A DNA stretch of 64,000 nucleotides, from NCBI GenBank assembly GCA_900708905.1, contig CAADRB010000026.1, forward strand, positions 2,560,120 to 2,624,119. Direction: 5' to 3'. A program made the translations under genes and the position numbers. The notes below the pieces were generated by a model that saw nothing but the letters and a program-made list of their open reading frames with translations, ran no database searches and had not been told where the DNA came from. Position 1 is the stretch's first letter. Each line of letters starts with the position of its first letter. Source of the stretch: Hymenolepis diminuta. Its lineage: Eukaryota; Platyhelminthes; Cestoda; Cyclophyllidea; Hymenolepididae. This document shows positions 12,601-25,717 of this stretch, one piece after another.

Positions 12601-15600
12601 CGAGGTTCAAAACGGATTGCAGGGATGAAACTGATGAAGAAATGACTATTGTATTTTAGGACTGGGTTTTGTCATATATTGCCACTATCTCTATTAATCC
12701 CCCTCCCTTGATTCTAGGTATCTTTCCTGACCCAGAAAAAGAGGGCAGATTACTTGTAATCCAACGAAACCTCTTCTTCATTTTATCACGATATTATCTC
12801 TTTTATAGGATAATGGGTTATAGGATCGTTTGGCTACCGGGCAAGCCAGTAATACATCAAGTTCGAGCATGAGCATGAGAAAACAGTGATCGATAAACCT
12901 AGTGTTGAGGTCTGCTATGTTAACCTCATATAAGTTTGTATCATCCTGTTAGTTACTTCGCTATTGAAAAATAACCTGTAATAATTGCAACTAGCACCTT
13001 ATTCCAAAACTTCTGTGAATCTAAAGTGACACCACCACCAATCTTCTGATATTGCTAAATTCGAATATGTCTTTTTCTATCATCAGACGAAAGAAAACTG
13101 AAATACGGATAAGTGGATACGCAAAAGCTTGCATTATTTTAGAACCCACATTTGCAACTTCCACAGAAACGTCTTTATAACTGAGCTTCAGTGGAACAGA
13201 ATCTCAAGCCATGAAGATCTTATAGACAAAACGGAGTCAATTGTTATTTGGATTTTGCATAAATCGTTGGTTTCAAGGCTAAAATCAACAAATTTCACAA
13301 TTTCTCAGCAAATTTAATGCTGAAATCTCCGACTACTTTTTCTTCATCATATCCTTCATACGTGCTTTTAATTTTAATGGATTTAATAATAGTGCCCAAG
13401 GAATGAATTCCATTCGTAGATTTATGGACTGTACTCAATATTCAATTCGGTACTATTTTGTACCACTCCTTTAATTAATACCTGGTCACTTAAGACTTTT
13501 AATAAGACTATATACACAAACTCATATCTCCACCTTGATCCTTTGACAATCTACTTTGTTTGTGTGTTAAGGAAATAACCTGGTGATGAAAAACTAGAAT
13601 ATTTTTTCAGATTCTATTATTTTTGGATAATAAATAAGTGATAAATTAGTTTAAGACTTTAAAATGGGGAAAAAAAATACGTACCTCCAATTTTAGCATT
13701 GAAAGCGACTCCAACGATACAATTTGAATTATTTCCAATGGCAGCTACTTGACCTGCACATCGCGTCCCATGCCTAAAGATTTTAGATAAAAAAGAAAAT
13801 AACAAATTCAAAAATCATAATGCTGATGATATAAAATTTAAAGAATTTGCATTCTTGTGCACAACTGTTCGATAAAATCGCTGACGCACGCTTCTGAACA
13901 CACATATTTATTGGCTTATTTAAATGGAACAAAATTAACCCGCCATGCATATTTCTGAATTTGTGATATGAGATTTGACTTAATTAGGTCAGGAGTACAA
14001 CTGCATGATTGATAGGTTTCAGCATTAAGTGTGAACTGCGCAGATAAGGGCAGGGAGAGAGATATACATAGAACGCAATTTGCCTGTTTGATTAGACAGA
14101 GATTTAAACAATTAACTAATAAGAGCATTGAAACCCGAAATTTTAGAGGGATTTGACTGGTAAGAAGAGTGAAACGCAGTGCTTGTAATTGCAGACTATT
14201 ATCTGAGTGGATTTTTTTTATATTTTCGAAGAGATAATTAATTTTTAATATAGATGGTTATAAACAATTAATATATTGCGTATCTGGTTGCTTGAAATTT
14301 TAATAAAAGCTACGTAAAAATGTTTTTGCCTCTAGGAGATACAATTTTACTGAGATGGCTTGATCAAGCACTTAAGCAAACATGAACCATAGAGCCTAAT
14401 TTTGACATTTTAACTTTGAACATGAGGCAATAAACTATACACATCTAGTAAGAAGTGTGTAACTGAATGAACGCATATTTATAATTAAGTCTCCCTAATC
14501 TTTGCTATCCCTTAAAGACTTGATTATTTACTTCTACCCAATCCCTCCCCCTCCACTCCTTTTGACTTGTTACTGTTCCATATCTTGAGAAGATTTCCCA
14601 AGGTAAAAAAATTGTTTTTCTCCTTTGTATTAATATTGGACAATCATTTTCTAGGCCATCACATTTGATCTAATTTGCGGGAGATTTGCATGCAGATGGG
14701 TACTCAACCATTTCTTAAAAAATGTAATAAAAAACCGTTAAAAATCCAAAAATAATAAGAAGGTATCATTAACTCCACTTCAAAATTGAGTAATAAGCAA
14801 GACTGTAAAACTCCTGAATTTTACAGATCAAACCCTCCGTCAGGATTCAGGATATTACAATCTATACATATACTTACCCGATTAGCGCACAGCCTTTCAA
14901 TAATATTTATTAAATAATATAATATGGAGGCAAAAGGATGGCGAATTTTCAAAGTCTGGATTTTCATGCTAGGGTAGCTATTGAAATGTCAAGGATTCAC
15001 TTATTAAGAACTTTATTTTCCCAGCAAGATTTCAATGTAATGCACCCATTTCTCAATTGCGTTATGGTATTGATTTAGAGGTAATAGTTATTCTCCTTCC
15101 AGTTTTTTCTTATCGTTATTACAGTTTGTGATTAGGGTTTGGGTTAGTTGGAAACCTTGGCATTGCGTAATAACAAAGATCTAACCCTTAATCTCAAAAC
15201 TTTTAGTAGAATGTGGAACACTAAAATGGGAATTTTTCACTCCAGGACATTCCCTTGCTTCGAATAACAGGATCATTTCCCATGAAAGGGAAATTTTCTT
15301 ATTTTTAGCCGGAAATTGCATGCAATCAGTACCAATCGATGTCTTGGTAACAAAATCTCCACCACAAAGCAATAAACATGAAATTTGACTCCAAATCAAT
15401 GCAATAGGAGGAAAGATAGAGGAGGTATATAAAAATGTGATTTCTTAATGAAAATATTCCCCCAAATAAAGAGGAAAAACAGGGTTATTCAAAATGCGCG
15501 AGATGTAACTGATGAATGATCAGATCGCAATTAGTTTATTTACTCAATCCTATCCATGCGTGCAATTAAAACGCTAATTATTTAAATACGGAAAAATGAA

Positions 15601-17554
15601 GTATTAGAAGATATTTAAAAATGAAACATGTTATTAATTGGATAAAAATTGGGACGTCGCGTTAGTTAAAAGGCAAGAGAAAACCAAATTGAGTTATTTT
15701 TCTATGAATAATGCCATTTGACGACCCTTGTGAAGAGTATGTGGATTGCATCAGAAGATAGATTTTAAGTACAACTTGAGTATCAGATAACTTCATTAAC
15801 ATTATAACTGGATAGGAAGTGTTCTATAGCAAAACTAGCTTTGTCAGAGGGACTCTACGCCTTTAAATATCAGAAAAAGTGCCGCATTTATCAAACTGAT
15901 AATAATTTAAGAATATATATTTATTCGGCACAGATATATGAATTACACTGCCTATCTCAAAAATATCTGAATGGAATTACTCAAATATATAATCGCCTGT
16001 CTCAAAAGAAGTATTTTGATGCGGGTCCAACTCATAAAATCTTTATAAAGAAAACGGCAGGCAAAAACACTTAATGAAAAGTGAAGACATAAGTGATTCA
16101 CCTTGAATAAACACAGATTACGGAACGCCGCTAACTTAACATTTTTACTATCTTATGCATTAAAGTTCTACTTAGATCTTCTCTTTAAAAGATATTCCAT
16201 TGTTGTTAGGAAGCAAACTGTACACGATGCAAATTCAAACCATAAAATAATATTGCAAACTGGCCAATTACCAATATGCAAATGAATAGTCAAACAATTT
16301 TTGGCTATCTCACCTCTACCATGTTAAAACTGTAGGCTGCTGAATATCACGTAAGATCATTTTGCCTTCTTAACAGATGAGAAAAGCTACAAATCGAAGC
16401 GACGGGAACGATTCTTCTTGGTTGAGAAAAAACGGTCAATAAACACTGAACATCTTAACCAAGCATTTACGGCATTCTAGAGGACGAAGCATGATTTTTG
16501 AATTTTAGAAAGTAAACAACCCAAACCGATGAATCAAAACTCTTTAGTACCTTTAGAAATCGCCCCCCGTATCTTTCTTGATCCCCTACTCCTTATCATT
16601 TACTGAGCTTTACGTTAACCAATTTCAGCTGATTCCGACAATAAAAAATTGTAACAGTTATAAGTATTACTATGGGTGATAACAAAAATGAGTAAACTAT
16701 TTCCTCTCTGACGTGGCCATACCTCCGTCTGTACGATTGGTAAAGTGTATACTATCTTCTTTAGCAAACGGATATATTTAATAAATAAATGGATAAATAA
16801 AATCGGCAGTGACATTTGTACTCACTTGTTATCCGGATTAGTTGTATTAGGCATCGGATCACGATCACCATTATTAACATCACAGCTTGCCTCTTCGGCC
16901 TGAAAAAAATTTTAGAAATTCTCATTTCAAAATAACAACAAAATGGAAGATAAAAAATTACATAATTAGCAGCGAGATCGGGATGAGTATGATCTAATCC
17001 ATCGTCCATAATTGTTACGACAACACCTTTCCCTGAATATCCCAATTGCCAGGCTTCTTGAACATTAAGATCTACCTCATTACCATCTTTCAGGGAAGCT
17101 CGATTCTAAAATTAAATATCAAACAAATACTTAAATTTATTATATTAAAGACAGATTAAAGGATTGGGAGACTTACCAAATACCACATATCAGGATATTT
17201 AGGATCATTCCAAGTTACAAAATCACGTTTAGTTCGGATGAGCTTTTCTTGCTGTTCGATCAGAACAATTTCGGCACTCCTTTTAATTCGATGAATTATT
17301 TTAGGAGCATTTTTGAGAGAATTTTCGGGCAATTTTGCAAGATATGATCGTTCAAATCCATGAAGCTAAAGTCTCATTCAGGGAAATGGCTAACATACCT
17401 TTCGAACTAATTCGAAGCCCATAGACTCCAGTACCTCTTTTGCCTGGTCTTCAACTGCAAGTTCTATTACAAATTCGTTGACAAGTTCGGGTCTGACAAA
17501 ATGCATTGATAAAATATCCAATATAACTAGAAGTAACGCCCAACATTGAAACAT
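6642..17554 (-). CDS. Furin-like proprotein convertase (kexin family, subtilisin fold), 5' part, 275 codons
   Basis: Secretory serine protease that cleaves precursors after paired basic residues. Exons run 17554-17399, 17365-17177, 17105-16962, 16899-16826, 13773-13685 and 6814-6642; all junctions are GT-AG and the frame stays open. The ATG at 17554 opens a hydrophobic signal peptide ([15 protein letters not shown]). A prodomain follows, with an inner RIKR site (residues 78-81) and the maturation site RTKR before D100. The catalytic Asp is D149 in TIMDDGLDH and the catalytic His is H189 in KHGTRCAG. The last visible exon carries RMLDG and SWGPDD. The oxyanion Asn, the catalytic Ser (GTSASAP block), the P domain and any membrane anchor are missing; they probably lie left of position 1. 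Introns 4 and 5 are long (3052 and 6870 nt), unlike the first three (33-71 nt). The sequence shares features with furin, PC1 and PC7, so the exact paralogue is left open. Confidence 0.93.
8553..8632 (-). repeat. tRNA-like SINE copy 3
   Basis: On the minus strand: AGTGGTCAATGTACATGTTT, GAGATCAATGCTCATCGG and GTGCACATCCAGTGATGTGG. This is the clearest match to copy 2. It lies in convertase intron 5. Confidence 0.72.
9766..9789 (-). other. G-quadruplex-type motif on the minus strand
   Basis: The plus strand carries C runs of 4, 6, 3 and 5 separated by A, ACCA and A. The minus strand, which is the sense strand of the convertase pre-mRNA, therefore has four G runs of at least three with very short loops. 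Confidence 0.7.
11580..11730 (-). repeat. Pyrimidine-rich repeat family P, copy 1
   Basis: On the minus strand CACAGCCCGGGTTCTGGCGC is followed by long C/T-rich runs and TTTTCCAATATTAGTCTTGG. It matches 31195-31330 and the minus strand of 63330-63490 in order. Confidence 0.5.
13774..16825 (-). other. Convertase intron 4 (3052 nt)
   Basis: Bounded by a GT donor after 16826 and an AG acceptor before 13773. It holds family Q copy 1. The 77- and 60-codon frames inside lack any recognisable feature. Confidence 0.85.
16500..16680 (+). repeat. Interspersed repeat family Q, copy 1
   Basis: CTTATCATTTACTGAGCTTT, AACCAATTTCAGCTGATTCC and AATAAAAAATTGTAAC resemble 47275-47460 in the same order. It lies in convertase intron 4. 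Confidence 0.5.
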
Positions 17555-19909
17555 CGCGCATAGATAATCTGAAAAATGGACCAATAGATGAAAGTAGCTT
17601 AATAATCCCTCTTTAAATAGTAAATAGAAGTCAATTAATAAATAAACCAACGGATCAAAAAGCAAAATTTAATTAACATTAAACATAAATGGGCAAAGCT
17701 GCTCTTAGTTCAATGAATATACATAACATAAGAGCTACCTGTATATTAATCCGATATAAAATAATTTATTCAACCCGTAGGAATGAAAACATGCAAATAA
17801 TTGTGATCAGAATAAACGTGAATATTCTATGACAACGCCAATTGGGACAGTGCGCTATTGGATTGAAGGTTGCACAGAGTAAATAAAAATGATACAAAGG
17901 ATTTAATTTACTAGTTTATTTTCGATCATATCTGATGTTCCAAATAATTTATTCAGTGTGGATTTTAATATATTTTATTATTAAAATATTAGTTAAGATA
18001 GTACTATAGTTTTCTTTTTATAAAGATTAGAAAATTATTATGTTACAAATATATCCTATTAAAATGGATCTAATCTACCGTTTTAGTCTGAGGTTTCACT
18101 TTTTTTATGATTATTTATCAATACACTAAAGACTTGGTCATGGATACTAACACGAATAAGATATGTTAGAGATTGTTTAAAGTTCACCTGATTGAAATTG
18201 AATGGAAAAACTCAGTAAAGAGACTTTCATCATTTATCCCTATTTGTGTTCGATTTATTCATTGCATCTTCACCAATGACATTTCTGTTTCTTCCTTAAA
18301 TGTTACTTGAAAAGGATCTGAATGAATTCACTTGACAAGACCAACATTCCATCAATTAATTGCCGCAAAATGTCAACTTTTGTTCCGCTGCTTTGTCCGA
18401 TTTCAATTGGAAATAATATTTTAATTTGTCAGAATTCGATGGTTATCCATATATGGAGCCTGATAAGACCCAAAAGTAGTAAAAAATGATAGTCTAATAT
18501 ACTCTTTATTTCCGACTGAAGTTTTCAAGCTTTCAATCATCTAAGATCAGTTCAATACTCTAGGCTAACTTTTGCAGATCACAGTCTAGTCGATTACTCA
18601 GTGTTTTAATTATAAAATTCGGCAATTCCATGTCCTCGCAGGCACTTTATGTACTTATTACATTTGGCTTAACGCGCAATGGAACCGATACTATGATACC
18701 TTTAGAATCAAACATATGATGTTAAAACAATATGCAATTTACACTGGACTGTAAAAAAAGGCTAAAATTTCGTAAACCTGGAGAAATTTGTAGGTTAAGC
18801 AAAGTGACATTAAAAAGTATATTTTTCGCTCTATTTGAATTAGGTTCTCTTATTGATTTATTTTTGTGGTTGCTGTTTCTCTACATTTATCTTCATGCTG
18901 TCCATAAATTATTAATAACAGTCTCAAAATCCCACTTATCAGTCACTTCTGAAGAGGCAAGGATGTTGTCAAGATATATCTTGTCATATAAATCTTGTTT
19001 CACCCATCAATACAGTTGAGAAGATGCAAGGGTGTCGAAAGGCAACCATAGATTAACGCTGTAATCTCAGATCTTTGTCGACCGGAAACATACAGTTACC
19101 CGTTATCACATACTCCGGATAGGTTCTAATGTTGCCAGCTCCAGTTGTATCCATTATCTAAAATTGGATCTTGCAATTACATCTGTGTGATATCAAAATC
19201 AGGGCCCACCACGGACCAGCACTATCTCCGTTAACCAACAATTAGATGGTAAACATCCACCAACAGGATCTGTAGGCAACATCTATCTCTCTGCTACTTC
19301 TCATTAAATCTATATCCTTGATAAATCTCTCTTCTTAAACCCCCTTACTCATGTCTGTGACAGAAGGTGTCACAAAAAACTACTGTATAAAACTTGCCAA
19401 AATGAAGTAAGATCCAAGAAATCATATAATATAATCTCTCTCTTAAACTTCTAAACCCATAGTAAAACCTATAATATTTTTTAATCGATTACGAATGTCA
19501 GTGTTTAATATAAAATATCGGCATCTTAAATAAAATCTTAGTGACCTTGAAATTACATTGTCCCCGTTTGAGCCAGTTGCGCCCTATTGCGCAATTCACC
19601 TAATGGTACGCCGTCCTTACAGTCGTAAAGTGAATTTGAAAAGTTTTTTGGGTGTCATTATCTCTCATTCCTGATATTGTATTGTTAACACACGACTTCA
19701 CATAGATGGTCTGCAAAAAATCTTTTTCACGTGTCAAATTTTTATGAGCATTTCAATTAACGCAGAGTCATCTTTCATCTTCATTCATTGTGACGCTTTT
19801 TTGCAAAATATACTCATTAAATCACAAGCAAATAATTGTATCTTTTTTAACACTTATTTGAATTAATAACTTGGGCGTTAATAATATTATTTCCTTCTCT
19901 ATTTTATAG
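17555..19909. other. Divergent intergenic region, convertase / ERMARD
   Basis: Should contain both promoters and the missing first ERMARD exon. I could not identify a convincing start exon. A 95-codon hydrophobic frame at 18732-19019 has no support. Confidence 0.6.
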
Positions 19910-22900
19910 TCATCTGAATTTTATCCAGATAGTTTTCTTTCGCCCCGCGCCAAGGAGCTTTTCCTCGCTTGTGGAAAAGTCAGGGATTCTGCAGAGGAGT
20001 CGAACTGCCCTTGTGTAACTTGTGATGGATTTATTGTCATGGAACACATTGCTGCTCATCTTGAGGATTTTGTCGAGAAGGAAGATTATCTCTCGGCTAT
20101 TCAGTCGATCGCTCACACCATGCAATTCTGTCAGAGAAACTTCTACATTGATGCCTTTCACTACAATCCCCACTGTCTTAAGTGGCTCAATATGCCCCTC
20201 CACTTTGTTCGACTTCGAAATAGTTCCAAAAATCACACTTCCCTTGATCGGCTCCTTGGTATGCTTCAAGTTACGTCGATGCTAGAATTTTCCCTATCTC
20301 GCCTTCTTACTGACGAAAATGGGCGTTCACCTAATCACCTCAGTGCCACGTTAGAAGATAATCGTTTAGCCAAGTTTTTAAATCCTCCCACTCGCTCTGT
20401 TCTTAAGGTCTTATTCGGTCCTGTAACCTCCTTGAATTTACGAAATATCCTTTGGCATGGTTTTGCCTCTCCTCATGATGTGGAGACGCTTATCCCTGAA
20501 TGCATCCTCTATTTCCTCTTCGCTGTTGTTTTAGCAATTGATGAACAACTAACTGGCATTATAGTTTCTCATTCAATCGGAGAATCAAAGCTCTCTCAAT
20601 GTTTTGAGATCCTAACTAAGGAGATTTTACTCCAAGGTAGCTATGTATCGGTTCCTAAAGAACCAGAAGATATTAACGCAGTCTTCCTGAAACCCTTTGT
20701 TGAATTAATCTCCAAACGGCGATATTTTGATGCGAATTGTATTGGAGTTCTTTGCATCATCTCAGTCCTTCGAAGCGAATATTGTCGAGCAATCAAGTGG
20801 CCTGAGGGTGTTTTAACTTCTGAGGATAGGTTCTTTCTAACTTTGAACGGGATTCTTAAAATGCATTTTTATAAAACCAATCATCGATCGGCTACAATTG
20901 AAGAGTGGCAACAGTTTGCCCAGCGGGTTGGCTCAGTCAATCTACTTCTTCTTGGAGCTGTGTTCGCGGCGGAAGATGGACCCAGATTAAGAGAACGTAT
21001 TGCCCATGGACAGCTGTTTGAGACTTCAATTACCGACTCACCCTTGTGGGAGAAAATAGCAAGACGCTTGGAGTTCTGCGTGTATCTCCTCCTGAATCAC
21101 ATTAGGTTTGGTAGGACCGCTTTAGCTTTGGGAGATCTTGATGTAAGACCGGATGCTCTCAATCCTCTGGCTAGATATGCAACAGCCGCTTGTGGACTGT
21201 GGACTACGTGGGCTGCATTTTATTGTATGTATTCGGAGTTGAGTCCTGTGCATCGTCCTAGATCGGCATATATTATTGCAGCTCGCAAGTGGTTCCCTCA
21301 ACTACCTGACTTTGACAAAATCAATCTACACTCACTCTACGAAGGGGTGAGTCGTTTATACTATACTGTTTTATTCACTGTCTAGTATAAATGTCAATCT
21401 GTTAGTCCATTTGTGGAAAATATTTCCTAAAATCCTTTCTGGATATTGGTAGGTACCTCGATATTCGTATATTCATTGTATTTAATGCAAATCAACCGGA
21501 AGAGAAGCATTAACAGCTCCTGAATTAGGTACAGAAAAGACATTCTGGGGATGCACTCTAATTTCCCTCCTATCGACCAGAATTAATCAGTGCGGTAGGT
21601 TATTCACATCACTCAATGTCCATCAGCGAGCTTCGATGTCACAACCTCTAACTTTGTAGACATGCATGTTGATCACTGCGCCGGTGGCGCAGTAAGCCAT
21701 ATGTAGCCACCTCTCGTTACAACTCCAAGATGGGGTCTCTTAGCACAGTTTCTTCTTCAGTAATAAGTACAACCCACTGGGAACATAATCCAAGCGTTCA
21801 GGTCTTTATCCAAGCCCTCTAAAATGTGGCATGAATAATAAGTAATAAACAAAGTTGATTGGTTGAAGGAATGGAAATGTTTAACCGGACGAATAGACTT
21901 AAAGTTGAAAGGCAAATCAATAATGAGAGTGACTAATTATAGATGAAGATGAGTTTTTATTATAATGTATTTTAAAATGTGACTGGGAATCTTCTACATA
22001 TAAGAAAATATTTTCCACAATAATTTTTTTTAATGCAAAATTCTTTACTTCATCACCTTTTAATTTTCCTTTTATTGGAGCGTATTAATTTACATTACGG
22101 TTGTAAACGTCGCATAATGTAAATCGCCCCATCATCAATACAAAAAAGTGCGTCATGTTTGGGCTGTTTTGTATTGTGATGTCGCATTGTATTTATGACT
22201 AGTGCGATTAATTAGGTAATCTAAGAGTTAGTGAGGATATTTTACAGGACTAATCGGTATCATAAAATATCCATCTAAAATTAAGCATTTTTGAATGTGC
22301 TGCCCTTTTCCTAGATGGCGGTTCCACATACTCTTAATTAAAGAATCTTTCGTATTAGTAAAACTTGTTTTAATAAGTAAGAAAGTTGTAGAGTATATTA
22401 TTGGTATTGCGCTACTTTTATTTCTACTCTTACACTGCGTTCATCCTAGGGGTCCGCTAAGCAATACTATGGCCACAATTTTCCAGACTCAGTATGAAGA
22501 AGATAGATGATCTGTAAATCAAACAACGACTTAATTATTCAGAAAATACATCAGTTTATATAGGATGGTATCCTATTGGCTGCCTGGTTAGCCAATAATT
22601 GTAACATTAGCGAGATTTCATTTCCAGACTTGAGTGTGAGAATCTAATGGCTGATAAAACAGTACAAGAGTTGTGAAGTCCGCTATCGCTGTTCGGGTGC
22701 GTCAAAAATTCGGGTTTCTAATAATCATATCTCCAAATTATTCTGGTTTAAAGCGCTAATCTCATCGATAGTAAAAAGTATTGATTTATTTTTACGAATT
22801 TTCCCATGCTATTGATAGCATTCTACCTCACTGTTTTTATTCGAACTCACTTGAGGTGTTAATTTATATTTATAGAGACAGGAATCAACATTGTTGGTTG

Positions 22901-24028
22901 TTTTAATCATAAAATTCTGCTCAAACTAACTTCCTTTGGGTCTTGATTGATTCGTCATAGTTTTCTATCAAATTCCTCTTGTTACTTGATGACTTATAGT
23001 ACCTACGCATTCTGATTCATATGTCTACTCGGTCCGGCAGTGTATTGCGCACTTACTAACCCACCTTCTCCCTAATTGTCAATGGTCAAAGACGGCGAAA
23101 TCAGACAGCCTCTCTGAATGTGTTTCATTTAGACTTTACATTGTCATATGGGTATTTTAGACGCGTAAACCACCTTCCTACCGCCCTTCCTCTTTCCTCN
23201 NNNNCCCCTCTGCGACCGTCCAATGCACGACCTTCGATTTGGAGAAGGTTATTTCATCCCTAACTCAGTCAGATTATAGAAGTGGTTTTATTTGGAACTA
23301 AAGCAATTTTAGGCTCGATAGAAGTTTTATGGTAAGAATATTGGGGAACCTTTTTGGTACTAACTTCAGTACTCAATCAACTTTCCTTCTAAGGCCGAAT
23401 TCCTCCCCTCAGTTGATATTTCCCGACTATGGATATGGAAGGCTCATTACGTTAAGAAATTCAAAGGTCCCCCAGTTGAAAATCAAAGCCTCTCTGAATG
23501 CCGATACGAAGACAAGCGTAATCCCCTCAAAACTGCTCAATGGCTAGCCCGAGTTGTTAAAAGCTTGGACGCCTGTCTCAAGGCATATTTCGATCAATAT
23601 TCTAGCTACTCTACCGTAAGTTATTGGTACTAGATAGTACTATCCATGTTTTTCTAGTTTCATTTACGATTCTGTACGTTTTGTTTTTGAAGATGGATAA
23701 GTACTGGTTCAAACCAAATAAAGTTGAAGATGTGGAGCGTTTCTGTGAAGTAATTATACCGTCGTTGTTATCTGTGATGTCGATCCCCGTGCTGTGTTGC
23801 TGCATCAAGGAATGCATTTGGAAGACTTGGTTCTCGGGCACCTTTCTCGCGAATGAATGTGATGAAATTGATGATTCGAGTGTTCCCAGGGATGCCCATC
23901 TCCTTATAAATAGTTTCGAAACTTGGGAGTCGAAAATAACGTCGGCTTTGAAGACTAAGGAAAATGCACGGATCGAAAAAATGCTCACATCCCTGTGGAT
24001 TGCTCATCCTGAATCACGAGAGACCTAA
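19910..24028 (+). CDS. ERMARD: ERMARD, ER membrane-associated RNA degradation protein (DUF4209/HEPN), lacks the first short exon
   Basis: Exons 19910-21346, 23370-23615 and 23693-24028 join in phase 0 and give 672 residues, close to human ERMARD (678). The block LNLRNILWHGFASP (around 20432-20473) matches the human protein almost exactly. GPRLRERIAHG (around 20978-21010) matches a second conserved block. Both contain R-x4-H, the signature of HEPN-type ribonucleases. A hydrophobic segment in the last exon (VIIPSLLSVMSIPVLCCC) fits the C-terminal membrane anchor known for the family. The first exon follows an AG at 19908-19909 and has an in-frame TAG just upstream, so a short upstream exon must supply the start; I could not place it. 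The alternative start is ATG 20039, but residues before it still align with the human N-terminus. Intron 21347-23369 holds repeats and a 5-N gap, so a small missed exon there is possible. The gene is divergent from the convertase. Confidence 0.9.
21601..21695 (-). repeat. tRNA-like SINE copy 4
   Basis: On the minus strand: CGGCGCAGTGATCAACATGC, ATGTCTAC, GACATCGAAGCTC and GACATTGAGTGATGTG. It lies in the first reconstructed intron of ERMARD, 21347-23369. Confidence 0.65.
22050..22190 (-). repeat. LTR/TRIM-like interspersed repeat, copy 1
   Basis: On the minus strand: GCGACATCACAATACAAAAC, then GCCCAAACATGACGCACTTT, GTAATGTAAATTAAT and CCAATAAAAGG. The same blocks occur in order at 24205-24360 and 37580-37735. 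Confidence 0.7.
22565..22650 (+). repeat. Possible diverged relative of the 28.1 kb repeat flank
   Basis: AGCCAATAATTGTAACATTA then GCGAGATTTCATTTCCAG resembles the flank of the left arm at about 28088-28122 (GGCCAATGATTACCGTGG, GAGATCGCATTTCCAG). Short and imperfect. Confidence 0.35.
23200..23204. other. Assembly gap (5 N)
   Basis: Five N within ERMARD intron 21347-23369, next to C/T-rich sequence. The true length is unknown. Confidence 0.99.
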
Positions 24029-24204
24029 TGCTATGATATTATTTATTTAGTTTTTGTGTAGATTTTTTTCTTTTGAAAATATATCTTTGTATCACACGTT
24101 TTCATCTGCTTTGCTCTACCTTTGAGAGGGACTGAGGTGAGTACAAATCGTTAATCAATATTCTCAGACTGAAACATTTTGAAGACGGTTCATCTCTTTG
24201 TACC

Positions 24205-24360
24205 TGTTATAAATACACTCCGACATCACAACACAAAACGACCCGAACCACCATTTTAGGACGTGACGCACGTTTTCATGGTAATAGGTCGATCTATATT
24301 ATGCGCCATTTACAATCCTAATGTAAATAAGTTTGTTCGAATAAAAGGGGAATTGAAAGG
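24205..24360 (+). repeat. LTR/TRIM-like interspersed repeat, copy 2
   Basis: Contains GACATCACAACACAAAACGA, GGTCGATCTATATTATGCGC, CATTTACAATCCTAATGTAA and TTCGAATAAAAGGGG. It shares order and spacing with copies 1 and 3. It lies about 180 nt after the ERMARD stop. Confidence 0.72.
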
Positions 24361-25717
24361 AGAAAACAAAGAATTTTATATATAAACATTACTCTTGTGA
24401 AGAAAGCTAAATAAAAGGAAAACGAATGTGAGAAATTAACTGATGAAATAACACAAAATAACTAGTTGTGTAATCTATGCTACAACTGCGATACTGATAG
24501 ATACTCACTCCAGTTGTTTAGACCTAATAGAACCAGTAGAAAGTTTTCTAACTCGATGTCGGTGCAGCTTTAAGAATCTGCGATCGCGTATATTGTTCGT
24601 GACATACGAAGGGGTCATTCGACTATTTGGCCGGCCAATCATGCACTAGTAACGATATTGCATACTTAGAACAGTAACTGAAACCATTATTGTTGATTAT
24701 TAACCGAAATTTCTATCTGGTATATTATACTGTTAGTAATGTTTGCCATAACTTAATAAGTTCTCCGTGTAAATAGGCTAAGCGTAAAAGTACAAGGTAA
24801 ATAGTCTGTTATGAGCGCTTATACGTGTTTCAACATAAGTATTAGAGTTTAGATATAAGGTTATTAAAATAAGCCCACAGTAAGGATATTTATGTATTTA
24901 GATTACTCCATGTTATTTGATCTTCAGAATAGAATTTGTTAGTTATTTAATAGATTTACCTGAAAATTGTATTAGATACATGAATTTTACTCACGAAGAG
25001 TGCGAAATGAGTCAAATTATGTCAGACACTTATTCTAATCTAAGTGGAACATATGGATGTAATTTCCGTTTAAGAAGTATAAAATAACTATTTTTAACAT
25101 TTTCTTGGAAAATTTGCATGCATGTCATAATATCAGACATTTGATTTATTTCTGCTTTTAAATTATGTGCTTGTTTAACCAAGAATCTTTCACATTCATC
25201 GAAGATCATAAACTATTAATCAGTAGTGCTAGAACAGTTTTAATATAAGGCAGAATTATCTAGTTAGAAGAAATGACCGAATCTTTCCTATTTTGTCGTA
25301 TTAGAATGACTGTTTCCATTCACAGAGAAATCTGTATATGACCGAGTTGTAGCAAAAGCGAAATCTATGAAACGAAGTTTGATGGTATGATTGGTGCAGT
25401 TGGTTACAATCACTTTTTCTAAAGACATCTTCTTTTGCCACCTTTGCCAGTTTAAATATAATGAAACACACTTTATTAACTATTTAACCAGCAAGTCCGA
25501 TGTAATAAAATTTCACTACTATGATTGCGACTTTCGATCTTTTATAACAATCGTTAACAATAAAATTATGTCATTTCTAAAACTGACTACTTAATTAAAA
25601 CTAAATATGCTGCGAAATGTTCAATATATAATACTTAATTTACTTGTTAATATTAATCAATGTGTCAGATTTTCTGTACACGCATTGCCACTTCAACAAT
25701 AATTGGCGCAATTGACG
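24361..25717. other. Intergenic, ERMARD to TRAM
   Basis: AT-rich; I see no gene. It should include the TRAM promoter. Confidence 0.6.

Larger units (their letters stand above)
6815..13684 (-). other. Convertase intron 5 (6870 nt)
   Basis: Bounded by a GT donor after 13685 and an AG acceptor before 6814. It contains SINE copy 3, the G-run motif and family P copy 1. No other gene seen. Confidence 0.85.

Noticed and set aside
18732..19019. 95-codon hydrophobic frame upstream of ERMARD
   Set aside because: Low-complexity AT-rich composition, no homology, no splice link to the ERMARD exon.
19910..20269. 119-codon minus-strand frame opposite ERMARD
   Set aside because: Antisense shadow of a strongly conserved coding exon.
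23658..23692. Earlier acceptor for the last ERMARD exon (after TTTCTAG)
   Set aside because: It would enter in the wrong phase after exon 23370-23615; the acceptor before ATG 23693 keeps the frame.
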